From Orychophragmus violaceus (lineage: Eukaryota; Streptophyta; Magnoliopsida; Brassicales; Brassicaceae), in the NCBI GenBank assembly GCA_030180135.1, contig CM058239.1, positions 38,725,789-38,789,788 on the forward strand: 64,000 nucleotides of DNA. Direction: 5' to 3'. The notes below the pieces were generated by a model. It ran no database searches. It was not told the origin of the DNA and worked only from the letters and a program-made list of their open reading frames with translations. Shown in pieces: positions 43,552 through 54,092 of the stretch. The number at the start of each line of letters is the position of its first letter. Position 1 is the first letter of the stretch. The translations under genes were made by a program, and so were the position numbers.

Positions 43552-45118
43552 GTGAACTCAAACCCGCATGTTCCCCCAGGTCTCCCCAAAACCGCCGATC
43601 CAAACGTCGCACTAGCCCGAGCGAAGATGTCAACGATCAACAGCCCGGTCAACCAAACTAGGGTAACAGACACACACGAGAATGTCGTACCGACAACAAC
43701 CGCTTCGGATGCCCATGCCCAGAATCAGCAGGACATCTCTTCTCTTATAAGGATCCTAATGAGGCAGATCGACGAGTTGACACGATGCAACAACGACCGC
43801 TTTGAGCAGCTCGCAAACGCCCAAAACATATGCCACGATCAAATCGACAACCTCCGAACAGTCAAACATCGGGCGCCTCGGAACGCGAACGTTTCATAGA
43901 TACATTTCCAAACGTAACCATCGGGTCACGCGAACGACCATCCATACCTCGGCTAACACCGGTAAACGAATCAGAGGTAAATCAAACACCATCCGCCGAA
44001 CTAACACAACGCGGGGAGGAACCAATCAGTGGCAGCGAGATTGAGCTACTAAAAGCACAGCTAGATGATATGACTTCTAGAGTCCACAAGGAAACCAGCT
44101 CGGCCCCCGAGATCGACAGTCCTGAAGGAAACACAAAACACCATTCACGAACAAAATAACAGGAACATCGATTTGGCACCCGGGAAAGATCAAGCTACCC
44201 ACCAATGACGGTAGCTCGGATCCACGACAGTACCTGACGGCCTTCAGCATTGTGATGGGATGAACCCAGTTCCCTCCCGAGGAACGCGACGCCGGCTTTT
44301 GCCAACTCTTCGTTGAGAACCTCAACGGCGCCGCCCTCAACTGGTTCTTATGACTGTAAGCACACTCCATAGGCAACTATCAACAGCTAACGACCACCTT
44401 TCTCAAACACTACTCGATGTTGATCCAGGAAGGGTCTTCGAGCGCCGATCTATGGGCAGTAAGCCAGGGACCGAATGAATCTCTCAGGTCGTACATTGAT
44501 AGATTCAAAGCCATCTTCTCAAAGATCTCAGTGACCAACATCGAGGGGCTACTAGCGCTTCAGAATCGGCTTTGGTACGAATCGCCATTTCGCAACGAGC
44601 TAACCCTGAATAAGCGACAAACTCTCGAGGATGCCCTCCACCGAGCTGCCATTTTCGTTGAAATATAAGAAGAAAAGGAGCTGCTCGCCAATAAATTTGG
44701 AACAATGAAACCTTTCAGAGGAAAAGAATCAACGCAAGAATACGTCGAACTGCGCCAGCATTACAACCAAGAATACAAAAACTCAAAAAGGAGGGTAGGA
44801 GAACGACGACCTACTTCACCAACGAGCACGACCTACCAAGAAACCCACAAAACTGAACCAAAAACAAAAACGCAAATGCAAGCTGCAAAGAAAAACCTTT
44901 TGTACGTACCATCAGAGGTCAGGACACGACACCAACGACTGCCGCCACTTGCAAAAGCTCCTACTTGGGGAATACCAGAAAGGAGACACGGACATAACAA
45001 ACCTGAATATGTAAACGTCGCCCGCCGAAAATCAGACAAGGGACGATGGCGGTCGAGTCCGACTCATCATAGGAAGGAACATAAAGCACGGAAGCACACA
45101 GCGGGTGGAACAAAATGA
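43552..45118 (+). pseudogene. Ty3 gag remnant
   Basis: Three successive shifted frames give a gag-like protein: a variable N-terminus (43552-43899, with ISSLIRILMRQIDELTRCN), then IPRLTPVNESEV and ELLKAQLDDMTSR (43900-44160). The conserved Retrotrans_gag core follows at 44417-44668 (SQGPNESLRSYIDRFKAIFS, ALQNRLWYESPFRNEL), then a basic tail (44705-45118). At least three frameshifts or stops. The tail is cut by the Athila-type insertion. Confidence 0.75.
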
Positions 45119-45168
45119 CGCCGACGTAGAATCGCATAGACGGGCTCGAGGCGACGAGGAAGCAGGGA

Positions 45169-45173
45169 CGCCC
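45169..45173. repeat. 5-bp target site duplication CGCCC, left copy
   Basis: Matches 50990-50994. Confidence 0.88.
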
Positions 45174-46327
45174 TGATATACCATGGATTTTAGGGTTTTT
45201 AACCATGGTATATGTCTTATTTATCGAATCCTTTATTATGTTTTGGAGTCTTTAGGTTTGTTTACAGGTCTAGGTACGTTTGGAGCGGATTAGAAGATTA
45301 TGGCGCATTCTGGAGCATTTTGGAGATTCAACCCGCGAGATAGAGTTCACTGTCCAAAACAGAGATTGGCATCGATCGACACACTTGTGGCATCGATCGA
45401 TGCAGACGCGTGACAGACATTCTCGCGAGCGTTTAATGAAGATTTGTGGATATAGCACAAAAGCCCAGAAGTTTCTCATAATTACAAAGAAGCCCCAACC
45501 GACTCTAGATCATTATATTAGGGTTATTAAGCCATTGTTTAGGCTACGCTTTCATACTTAAGTTTTATCTTTATTCAGAGAGAGAGATTTGGAACTCATA
45601 TTCCTTGTTTCTACTATATGATATTCGGTTTTCTATTCATGATGTCTTCTGTTTCGATGATCATGTCTGAGTAGTTTACCTGTTAGGTTTAGGGATTCTC
45701 ACAAGGGATTTCATGGAATTATAGGTTGATCAATCTGTAGGGATTCACATCTTTCTAGTTCTTCATCTAGGGTTGTTCTTAATGCTTGATCTGAATTGGC
45801 CACTTAGATTATTGATGTTAGGTTGATTTCCACAACGACAGTTGGTTAATTAACTAGAAAGAACTTAGATAAGCAATTTGACTATTCGCAAAGAAATTTG
45901 GTTTAGGAGAATTGTGAACGAATGAACTTGAGATTAATGCTTGTTTAGAACTCTAGGATTCACAACGAAAGTTGGTTTGCTAGGTTGTTAGACATAGATA
46001 ATATTCGCAATGAAATTTGGTCTGTTATAATTCTGTGATTCTAGTTCTAGAACAGTTCTTAATTAGATCCTGATTGATTGATTAGCTTATGTTCCTGATT
46101 TCCTGAGAACTCCCTAGACCTGATGCCTTCGCTTCTTGCTTACAAACCTCTTTATTTACTTTTCTGCTGCTCTGATTTACTGCTTACTTACTGTTTACCT
46201 AGCTTAACCTGACATTCTACAATCTATCGCAAGACCCAAAGTCTCTGTGGATTCGATACCCTATATACTATTGTCACGTCTGTGCACTTGCAGTGTAGAT
46301 CTAGGGATTAAAACTCTGATCGTATCA
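45174..46327 (+). repeat. 5' LTR of the Athila-type element
   Basis: 1154 bp, TGATATACCATGG to ATCGTATCA. Starts with an 11-bp perfect inverted repeat (ATATACCATGG at 45176-45186, its complement at 45203-45213) around a 16-nt loop. Recurrent CGCAA(C/A)GA(A/C)A-type motifs occupy 45830-46020. Confidence 0.88.
45369..45403. repeat. double-palindrome module in Athila-type 5' LTR
   Basis: Half-sites 45369-45382 (GCATCGATCGACAC) and 45390-45403 (GCATCGATCGATGC), starts 21 bp apart; mirrored at 49936-49970. Confidence 0.9.
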
Positions 46328-46333
46328 AGTTTT

Positions 46334-46350
46334 TGGCGCCGTTACCGGGG
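46334..46350 (+). promoter_or_regulatory. primer binding site, tRNA-Asp
   Basis: TGGCGCCGTTACCGGGG matches the complement of the 3' end of plant tRNA-Asp with one mismatch, as in Athila elements. Confidence 0.85.
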
Positions 46351-46470
46351 ACTCTTTTGAGTCTTCGATAGATTTGAACTTAGGGTTTAGACTAGGTTTT
46401 TCCTTTTTGTTTTTTGTTTATTACTGGTTTTCTTTTCTTTTTGCGTTTTAGGTACGACCAGAATCGCCTT

Positions 46471-46552
46471 GCGTCGATCGACACCACCTGGGCATCGATC
46501 GACACTTGCTCGCGATTAGCATCGATCGACACTACTTTGCATCGATTGACGC
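46471..46552. repeat. two double-palindrome modules in Athila-type leader
   Basis: Pairs at 46471-46484/46492-46505 (21 bp) and 46519-46532/46539-46552 (20 bp) lie just before the first open frame. Confidence 0.9.
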
Positions 46553-46562
46553 ATAACGTAAG

Positions 46563-47570
46563 ATGATGGAAATGATGGAACGGATCTTGGAAAATCAGCA
46601 GAATAACTCATTCTGCAGAGACTATGATTCTTATTCATTCACCAGAGATTATGAATCTTCATCATATCAGTCTGTTCTTCCTCAAAATAAGCAGTCTGAT
46701 AAACTGATAAGTATGATGGAGCAGTTACTGGAAAGACATGAAAATGATTTGAACTACATCAGTGGCTATGGATTTCAAGGAAACTGTTTTGGAAATCAGC
46801 AAGGTAACAAGTTCTTTAATGGTGGACAGAAGAGTGCTTTCACAAGCAACCAAAACTCTTCTGGATATGGACAGACTGCTGGATATCAGAAACCTTTTCA
46901 GCAAGGTAATTCTTATCAGAGGACTTATGGATCATCTTCATATCAGACACCTCCTGCTGCTAGTGCTTATGAGAGCAAGATGGAAGCAATGATGGAGCAG
47001 TTGCTAGAAGATCAGACTAAGACTGTTGTAGACTTCAACAGGAAGCTGGATGCTGTGTATGAAGATCTAAATGGGAAGTTTGAATCCTTAAATACACATG
47101 TGAAGCAGTTGGATACACAAGTGAACCAAATTTCAAGCTCAGTTAAGAGAAAGAATGTTATGGACACCCACATCAAAGCTTGGACAGTTCAGATTGATGA
47201 TGGGTCAAACCAAGGAGAGAAATTTGAGTTTCATACAGCTGAACTCGTGGAAGAGGCTGAATAACCCGATACTGAAGAAAAAGTGTCGGCTGGAATCTGT
47301 GATAAATTAAACGCATCGATCGTTGCACCAAACACATCGATCATTGCATATCATGAGGAATCAGACTCGATTGTTTCTCGTGGTACTACTGAAGAGAAGG
47401 CTCCCAAGCCTACTACGCCTTTCCCTGAGGTGTTTGAAATGTCTCAACATGAACTTGATGAAGCCAGACAGCTGGAAGTGATGGATGAGAAGTTAGAAGA
47501 AGATCCACATCCTGATGGTCCACCATATCACCCTTGTGTGCAGAGATACTTGGAGAAGATGAAGTGTTGA
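46563..47570 (+). pseudogene. Athila-type gag C-terminal region
   Basis: The frame from 46563 runs to TAA 47262-47264 (233 residues) and continues in the same frame to 47570. It is rich in Gln, Ser, Tyr and Gly (SGYGQTAGYQKPFQQGNSYQ) with three MMEQLLE-type heptads and a coiled-coil-like KFESLNTHVKQLDTQVNQIS, typical of the region after Athila gag. The N-terminal Retrotrans_gag domain is absent. The second half includes a double-palindrome module translated as NASIVAPNTSIIA. Degenerate or shortened gag. Confidence 0.7.
47313..47347. repeat. double-palindrome module within a reading frame
   Basis: Half-sites 47313-47326 (variant GCATCGATCGTTGC) and 47334-47347 (variant ACATCGATCATTGC), starts 21 bp apart, that is seven codons, so both halves are read in the same phase (SIV...SII). 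Confidence 0.78.
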
Positions 47571-48430
47571 AAGATTGGGTGATAGTGGTCCCTAAACAAG
47601 TCAGTGATGTGTTGCTGACTCAAATCCCCAAGAAGCTACCTGATCCTGGTGTATTTGTGCTAAGTTGTTCCATCTTTGAGGATAGTTTCAGGCGCTCTTT
47701 GTGTGATTTAGGAGCTGCTGGGAATCTCATGCCATACTATGTGGCAAAGAAACTGGGGATGACAGATTTTTCATCTACTAGGACCTCTCTGGTTCTAGCT
47801 GATCAGTCAAGAAGGGTTCCAGAAGGAGTTCTTGAGGATGTCTCAGTCAGAGTTGGAAACTACCTAGTTCCGACAGATTTTGTGGTGCTTAAGTACGATA
47901 GTGAGCTGGATGATGCTCTAATACTGGGAAGACCTTTCTTAGCCACAGCTGGTGCGAAGATTGATGTGAGGCATGGTCTGCTTGATCTCCATCTGGGAGA
48001 TGAGCCTCTACACTTTGAGATGGATATGCTGCGTAAGCCAAAGTTTGATTGTCAAACATTCATCATTGAGGATGGACAGGAAATACAGAAGATTGAGACA
48101 TTAGTTTTTGATCCTGGAGAGGAGAAGATGGCAATTCCTGCTGAGCATGTTCTAACATCTTCAAAGCATGTACCTGCTCTTAAGAAGAAAGCTCCAAACA
48201 TCACATCTAAGCCACATCTGATCAAGCAAAGGTATGCATTCTCTGACTTTAAGCATGCTGACTCTGATGCTGATTTTTCAGGGAATAGAGTCAGGAAACG
48301 AAATATTCCACCTGACCTTGCTGTTGTTCCCAAGTTCCTCGGCCAGTCTCATACACACAATGCTTATACGCCACCTTGGATGAAGAGACATTCACAGAGA
48401 CATTCCAATTATCTGTTGAATCCCCCATAA
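47534..48430 (+). pseudogene. Athila-type aspartic protease-like region
   Basis: A 298-codon frame, shifted from the gag frame, encodes a retropepsin-like fold: RSLCDLGAAGNLMPYYVAKK (the active-site position where relatives have D-S/T-G; here D-L-G), ADQSRRVPEGVLEDVSVRVG, FVVLKYDSELDDALILGRPF (flap and second hydrophobic-hydrophobic-G motif) and AKIDVRHGLLDLHLGDEPL. It ends shortly after with no RT. The altered active site suggests no protease activity, though many Athila relatives show the same drift. Confidence 0.8.
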
Positions 48431-48601
48431 GTTCGATCTCTATCCCATAGTCAAGCTAATGACTAAAAACAAGCGCTGAGTGGGAGGCAACCCTCTCTAG
48501 AGTCAGTTTTCATTTTTATTTTTTTTTCATTTTTAGGTCTTTGTTACTTTGATTTTTCGTTTTGGTGTTTTCAGACGAGAGAACAGATCAAAAATCGCCT
48601 A

Positions 48602-48710
48602 GCATCGATCGACACGGACCTGTGTGTCGATCGACACAGAGCGAACACACGAATGAATTGAGAAAATGAGAATTACGTCAATCGATGCAGTCCTGAGCAT
48701 CGATCGACAC
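48602..48710. repeat. two double-palindrome modules in Athila-type 3' region
   Basis: Pairs at 48602-48615/48624-48637 and 48675-48688/48697-48710, both with 22-bp spacing, the only two such cases in the window. Confidence 0.85.
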
Positions 48711-48719
48711 AGTGCGACG

Positions 48720-49728
48720 AGAGGTACGTAACTCTGGATTTTTCAGACTCTTTTCAATTTGAATATTTGTTCTCACCGAGCCTAAGCTTGAGACCACTGG
48801 GGACAGTGTGTTTCAAGTGTGGGGGAGGTAGCTACTGACACACGCTTTTGTTTTCTTAGAGTTAGTCCAAAAATTTGTTTTATTGAGTCAAAATTGAGTA
48901 GGAAACAAGGACTTTTTGAGGAAATTTTTCGCTAGAACAGGAACTAAGTGACCATTGGACAGACTTGCAGGACCTCTATGACTTTTAAAAAATCCCAAAT
49001 AGATCATCTTACCAAGGACACCCATATCTAACCAGGTATTCAGAGGATCCATCACTAATCTCGCACTTAATATTGACTTTAATTTCTCGCTTAGGGGCTT
49101 GGAAATCTTTGGGTCGGATTCCTTTGATGTATTTGACACAGCCTATGATCCTGTTCTAAAGTATGGTTTCTGATTTTCCCCTCCCTTGAAAGTAAAAAAA
49201 AAAGAGATAAAAACCGAGGATAAGCTAGTAGCTTCGAAGTGGTCACGGGAGTGGTAGAGACCCCTATTACCTCCTGTGTATCCATGGAAAGATCCAAAGT
49301 TAAACCTCAATAAAAAGGGAAGAGCACTGATAGAAAAAATAAAATGATACCCAGTGGGGAAAAATCAGTGCTAAGGGAGAAATGGAAAAGAAAGAAACCG
49401 GAAACCGACAGTTTGGTGGTCAGATACTGAATAGGTTGAGTCCATGTGTCCTTTGATTCGATAATCCCTCTGTGAGACTGCACCTAATTGTATACAGAGA
49501 CTGGTGTGGTGAACTTGAATGTCCTAACTTAATTGTGGAGTTTACTTGGGACAGTTGCTAAGTGTGGGGGAAGTATATTGCGGTCTTGAGTTCTGTAGGA
49601 AAGTTTTCAGTGGTTTACTAAGTGAATGTGAATGCGAAATTTCCTAAGACGAAATGAGTTTTTGTGTTTTCAAACCTCTATTCTTATACTTTGGTTCTTT
49701 ACTTGCTTGAGGGCAAACAAGAGCTAAG
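48720..49728 (+). other. 3' untranslated region of the Athila-type element
   Basis: Non-coding, with the AGTGTGGGGGAG-type blocks usual in Athila 3' regions. Short minus-strand frames are not credible. Confidence 0.6.
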
Positions 49729-49739
49729 TGTGGGGGAGT
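49729..49739 (+). promoter_or_regulatory. polypurine tract of the Athila-type element
   Basis: GTGGGGGAGT-type purine run directly before the 3' LTR. Confidence 0.75.
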
Positions 49740-49935
49740 TGATATACCATGGATTTTAGGGTTTTTAACCATGGTATATGTCTTATTTATCGAGTCCTTT
49801 ATTATGTTTTGGAGTCTTTTAGGTTTGTTTACAGGTCTAGGTACGTTTGGAGCGGATTTGGAGATTATGGCGCATTCTGGAGCATTTTGGAGATTCAACC
49901 CGAGAGATAGAGTTCACTGTCCAAAACAAAGTTTT

Positions 49936-49970
49936 GCATCGATCGACACACGTGTGGCATCGATCGATGC
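49936..49970. repeat. double-palindrome module in Athila-type 3' LTR
   Basis: Half-sites 49936-49949 and 49957-49970, starts 21 bp apart; the spacer differs from the 5' LTR copy at one base while the half-sites are identical. Confidence 0.9.
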
Positions 49971-50356
49971 AGAAGCGTGACAGACATTCTCGCGAGCGTT
50001 TAATGAAGATTTGTGGATATTGCACAAAAGCCCAGAAGTTTCTTATAATTACAAAGAAGCCCCAGCCGACTTTAGATCATTATATTAGGGTTTTTAAGCC
50101 ATTGTTTAGGCTACGCTTTCATACGCTTTCAGACTTAAGTTTTATCTTTATTCATAGAGAGATTTGTAACTCATATTCCTTGTTTCTATTATATGATATT
50201 CGGTTTTCTATTCATGATGTCTTCTGTTTCGATGATCATGTCTGAGTAGTTTACCTGTTAGGTTTAGGGATTCTCACAAGGGATTTCATGGAATTATAGG
50301 TTGATCAATCTGTAGGGATTCACATCTTTCTAGTTCTTCATCTATGGTTGTTCTTA

Positions 50357-50530
50357 ATGCTTGATCTGAATTGGCCACTTAGATTATTGATGTTAGGTTG
50401 ATTTCCGCAACGACAGTTGGTTAATTAACTAGAAAGAACTTAGATGCTTGATCTGAATTGGCCACTTAGATTATTGATGTTAGGTTGATTTCCGCAACGA
50501 CAGTTGGTTAATTAACTAGAAAGAACTTAG
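50357..50530. repeat. 87-bp tandem duplication in the Athila-type 3' LTR
   Basis: Copies 50357-50443 and 50444-50530 are nearly identical; the 5' LTR has one copy, so the duplication arose after insertion or during its reverse transcription. Confidence 0.85.
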
Positions 50531-50989
50531 ATGAGCAATTTGACTATTCGCAAAGAAATTTGGCTAAGGAGAATTGTGAACGAAAGAACTTGAGATTAAT
50601 GCTTGTTTAGAACTCTAGGATTCGCAACGAAAGTTGGCTTGCTAGGTTGTTAGACATAGATAATATTCGCAACGAAAGTTGGTCTGTTATAATTATGTGA
50701 TTCTAGTTCTAGAACAGTTCTTAATTAGATCCCGATTGATTGATTAGCTTATGTTCCTGATTTCCTGAGAACTCCCTAGACCTGACGCCTTCGCTTCTTG
50801 CTTACAAACCTCTTTATTTACTTTTTTGATGCTCTGATTTACTGCTTACTTACTGTTTACCTAGCTTAACCTGACATTCTACAATCTATCGCAATATCCA
50901 GAGTCTCTGTGGATTTGATACCCTATATACAACTGTCACGTCTGTGCACTTGCAGTGTAGATCTAGGGATTAAAACTCTAATCGTATCA

Positions 50990-50994
50990 CGCCC
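50990..50994. repeat. 5-bp target site duplication CGCCC, right copy
   Basis: Identical to 45169-45173. Confidence 0.88.
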
Positions 50995-51686
50995 CCACCA
51001 AGAAAGCGCATCAACATGATACTCTGAGAATTTCCCGGCTACAACAGCCCGACAAGTCCCACAGCGGAACCCAGCCAGGAAGCAAGCACCAGAGCGAAAT
51101 AAGAAGAGAATCACGTCGGCAAAACAAGCAACGAGAACAGGGTCGCCTTCACCGCAAAGAGCAAAGAGAGACCCGGTAGGTCGCACGACGACCTGCTCGT
51201 CATCAAGCTCTGGATAGGCAAGCACGGAACTGCCATAACCTTGGTCGACACCGGGAGCTCGATCAATCTCGTTTTCACAGAAACTTTGCAAAAAATGAAA
51301 CTCGAAAGATACATAGTAAGAATACCCAAAAGAACCCTCACCAGCTTCAGCAGTTAAACGACGACAACAATTGGGATGATTCGACTGCTAGTACGTGCCT
51401 GACAAGTCACCATAGTCATCACCTTCCTCGTCATAGACCGACCAGCAACCTACGACTCGATTCTGGGAACCCCATGGATCCACGCAATGAAAGCAGTCGC
51501 TTGAACTTATCATCAATGCATAAAATTTCCAATCCCAAGAGAAACCTACACGATCTGGGGAGAACAAAGGGACCCAAAAACCAACCCTCCAAGCAAAAAC
51601 AAAGCACTGGCGACCTCTAACGAAGCACAGAGTACGAAGCGGTATAACAAAGAGAAAGACCCGAAAGAAGCCACAACCCAAGGTCC
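50995..51686 (+). pseudogene. Ty3 protease remnant, continuation of the 43552 gag
   Basis: Plus-strand frames, broken by several stops, give the aspartic protease core: ITLVDTGSSINLVFTETLQK, then FLVIDRPATYDSILGTPWIH with the second catalytic-loop motif and CIKFPIPRETYTIWGEQRD. It continues the gag tail interrupted at 45173. RT and integrase do not follow; a Ty3 block and LINE sequence come next. Confidence 0.75.
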
Positions 51687-51832
51687 GACCTTATAAATAA
51701 AACTCCATATCTCCCTTACATATTTATATATCTAAGAAAACTTGAAAAAACAAAGGAACTACGCTCGACTTGATCTCTCGTTTGAGAGTACGTAGGCAGC
51801 CTTTACAAGGCCCAATCACTTTTATACTTCAA
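51687..51832. repeat. 146-bp Ty3-type block, copy 2
   Basis: Second copy of 41989-42134. Direct repeats about 9.7 kb apart that enclose the LINE/Ty3 complex. Confidence 0.65.
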
Positions 51833-53573
51833 TCTACAATCTCTTAATCTCCCCAGCAATACATATACTGGATCAAATAATGCATATCAACAACAACTTA
51901 CTCGGTTGGTATAAATGGCTCTTTACATGGATATTTCTATAGAACTAGAGGTTTTCGGCATGAAGATCCCTTATGCCCGTACCTATTCGAAATTGCTATG
52001 AATGTTCTCTCGCTCAAACTTAATCTAGCAGAAGAATCATGTTCAATAGGCTATCATCCGAAGTGTAAGAAATTGAAATTAACACACCTGTGTTATTCGG
52101 AATCTGCTGATTTTTCAGATAGATCTCGCTCATCCATGCATGGTATTATAGCAGTGTTGGCTGAGTTTCAAATCCTCTCAGGCCTCGCTATCAGTGTTGA
52201 CATGTCTTGCTTCGTCCATGTTGGTCTTTCAACAGATGAATTAATGTGCTAGTGAGCTCCACAGAAATTGAGCAGGGGTTTCTTCCTATGAGATACTTAG
52301 GTCTTCTTCTGTCAACCAAAAAACTCCCTTTCCTCAACTGTGAGCCCCTCCTGCAAAAAATCAAAGCAAATATTAACTCTTGGACATCTAAATACCTCTC
52401 ATTCGCTGGAATACTTCAATTGCTTAGCTCGGTTATTTCAGGAATCATCAACGGTAAGATCTCTTGAGGGAAGGTATGTGGCAAGTGTCATGGGAAAAAG
52501 TCAGAATTCCTAAAGTCGAAGGAGGTCTAGGATTCAAAAACCTATCTACTTGGGGAAAACTTGTACTATGAAACTATTGTGGATGCTTCTATTTAAAACA
52601 TAGTCGATTTGGGTGGCTTGGATTCCTGAAAATTTCATCAAAGATAAATGATTTTGGGAGCTTAAAGAATGTCAATTCCAGACTTGGCTTTTCAAACATA
52701 TATTACAGCTAAGAGATACTGCTACTAATTGGGTGAGGATCATACTTGGTAATGGACTTTCCTGTCGCTTCTGGACTTCACCGTGGTCCCAATATGGTCC
52801 TTTAATCTCCTACTTTGGACCCTTGGGTCCTAGAAAATCTAGAATTCCTCTCTCGCCACTCTAGCTTCCTTGTGGTCTAGTGAATCATGGAATCTCGCTC
52901 CTGCTCGATCTCATCAAATGGTGAAAATTCAGGTCTAGCTCACCTTTATTAGTCTCTAACTTGATGCTGATCTCCCTAGATGGATTGTTGCAGGTTCATG
53001 AGGGACAAACAATAGCATATTCAGGTCAAGCAAGATCTTTGGGAATTGAGAATTCGAGGTCAGACTATGACTTGGTCAAAATCGCTATGGATTAAGAAAG
53101 GAATTCAAAAACACAAATTTTTTTACATGGTTATTTATGCTTAGTCGATGTCTAACACGTGATAGGCTTCTTTCTTGGGGAATCCAAAGGGATGTTGTGT
53201 GTTTGCTGTGTAATCAGGAACCAGAATAAAAAGACCATCTCTTCTACATATGCACATATTTGTCAAGAGTTTGGAACTATTTTGCTACTAAGCTACAAAT
53301 TTCTCATTCACCTGATACCTGGGACAGTTCTGTCAGTTCTCTTATAAATTACACGGGGAGCCGAAGGATCTTCTTCCTTGCATGGCCTGGAAAGCTTCAA
53401 CTTATGAGATCTGGAGAGAAAAGAACCACTGTATTCATCGCCAACGATTCAACTCTCCTGATTCAATTATAAAGCAAGTTGACATGATCGTGAGAAATAA
53501 ATGTCAAGCTTTACGTGATTGGAACCCGGCAGAAGCAAGTGAATACATTCATATGTGGTTTTCACACGTTTGA
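51833..53573 (+). pseudogene. LINE RT C-terminal part to zf-RVT, decayed
   Basis: Read on the plus strand with many breaks: KKLKLTHLCYSESADFSDRS (position of the F-A-D-D box, lost), MHGIIAVLAEFQILSGLAIS and LSTDELM (to 52252). RYLGLLLSTKKLPFLNCEPL follows in a shifted frame, then the zf-RVT block near 53159-53300 (CCVIRNQ-type and SRVWNYFATKLQISHSPDTW) and the end KCQALRDWNPAEASEYIHMW. Older and more decayed than the LINE at 2390-12776 and on the opposite strand. Confidence 0.75.
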
Positions 53574-54010
53574 CTTGATATGTACCGTTAACCCGCCTTC
53601 CCTCTCCAGTCCTCATGTCGTCTGGTTTGGTCTTCTGGATTTCTCGGTATTTCTGGTCATCTAGTTTGGTCTTCTGGATTCTTCTACTCTCAGATAATTT
53701 GTCTGGGCCGCATTCTTACATCTTCTATTTGGGCCTAAGCCTTCTATCCCTCAGGGAAGCTCTCTCTATTCAGCTCTAATCATGGACTTCAGCTTACGGG
53801 TTCAACCATCTTCGGTTTGATTCTACTACTAACTTGTGTTTTTATTTTTATGATCGGTTAGCCTTTTGTTTGGCTTTTGTCATTAGCTTTTTATAGCTTT
53901 TTGTTGCTATTTTGATTTTTGGTTTCAACTTGCTTGCGATTGGAATTCGACAACTCTCGGGGCTAAATTGAATCCCGCAAAATCTTCTAGAGTTTGTATT
54001 GGTAAAAACA
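53574..54010 (+). other. probable LINE 3' untranslated region
   Basis: Pyrimidine-rich sequence with a TCTGGTTTGGTCTTCTGGAT-type repeat (53631, 53661) following the LINE stop. No poly(A) was pinpointed. Confidence 0.45.
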
Positions 54011-54092
54011 TATATAACTTTTGCTACTTTTAATTTAATGCACAAAAATTGGCAAAAAATCTAGCCATTAATGTTTCAAAAATTAGCTGGTT

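Larger units (their letters stand above)
45174..50989 (+). mobile_element. Athila-type Ty3 element without RT/integrase
   Basis: 5816 bp: LTRs 45174-46327 (1154 bp) and 49740-50989 (1250 bp), a PBS complementary to tRNA-Asp, a gag/protease-like region only (46563-48430), the Athila hallmark GTGGGAGGCAACCC (48479-48492) and AAGTGTGGGGGAG blocks (48817, 49726), and TSD CGCCC. LTRs differ by a few per cent plus indels, so the insertion is older than the two copia elements. Seven double-palindrome modules are spread over LTRs, leader, frame and 3' region. Without pol it depends on other elements. Confidence 0.88.
49740..50989 (+). repeat. 3' LTR of the Athila-type element
   Basis: 1250 bp with the same ends as the 5' LTR. 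Longer mainly because of an 87-bp tandem duplication at 50357-50530 and a short ACGCTTTCAGAC-type insertion near 50120. Inverted repeat at 49742-49752/49769-49779; double-palindrome pair at 49936-49970. Confidence 0.88.
42972..51686 (+). mobile_element. decayed Ty3-type element, host of the Athila-type insertion
   Basis: It starts with an LTR (42972-43373), a PBS-like TGGCGCGACTGTGGGGA and broken gag (43500-45118). It is split by the Athila-type element at 45174 and resumes with aspartic protease (51180-51680) before ending in a Ty3 block. RT, RNase H, integrase and the right LTR are absent, so the right side was lost by deletion. Confidence 0.7.

Noticed and set aside
3092..49970. The shared motif as a generic restriction-like or microsatellite (TCGA)n repeat
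   Set aside because: Only two TCGA units occur per half-site, the flanking Y-R-C/G-Y-R bases are also kept, and the pair spacing is fixed; a slippage repeat would vary in unit number.
42488..53573. One LINE cleanly interrupted by the Ty3 element
   Set aside because: The left flank is ORF1 start and the right flank is RT C-terminal region, so several kilobases of LINE are missing; no matching TSD is seen at 42972 and 51832.
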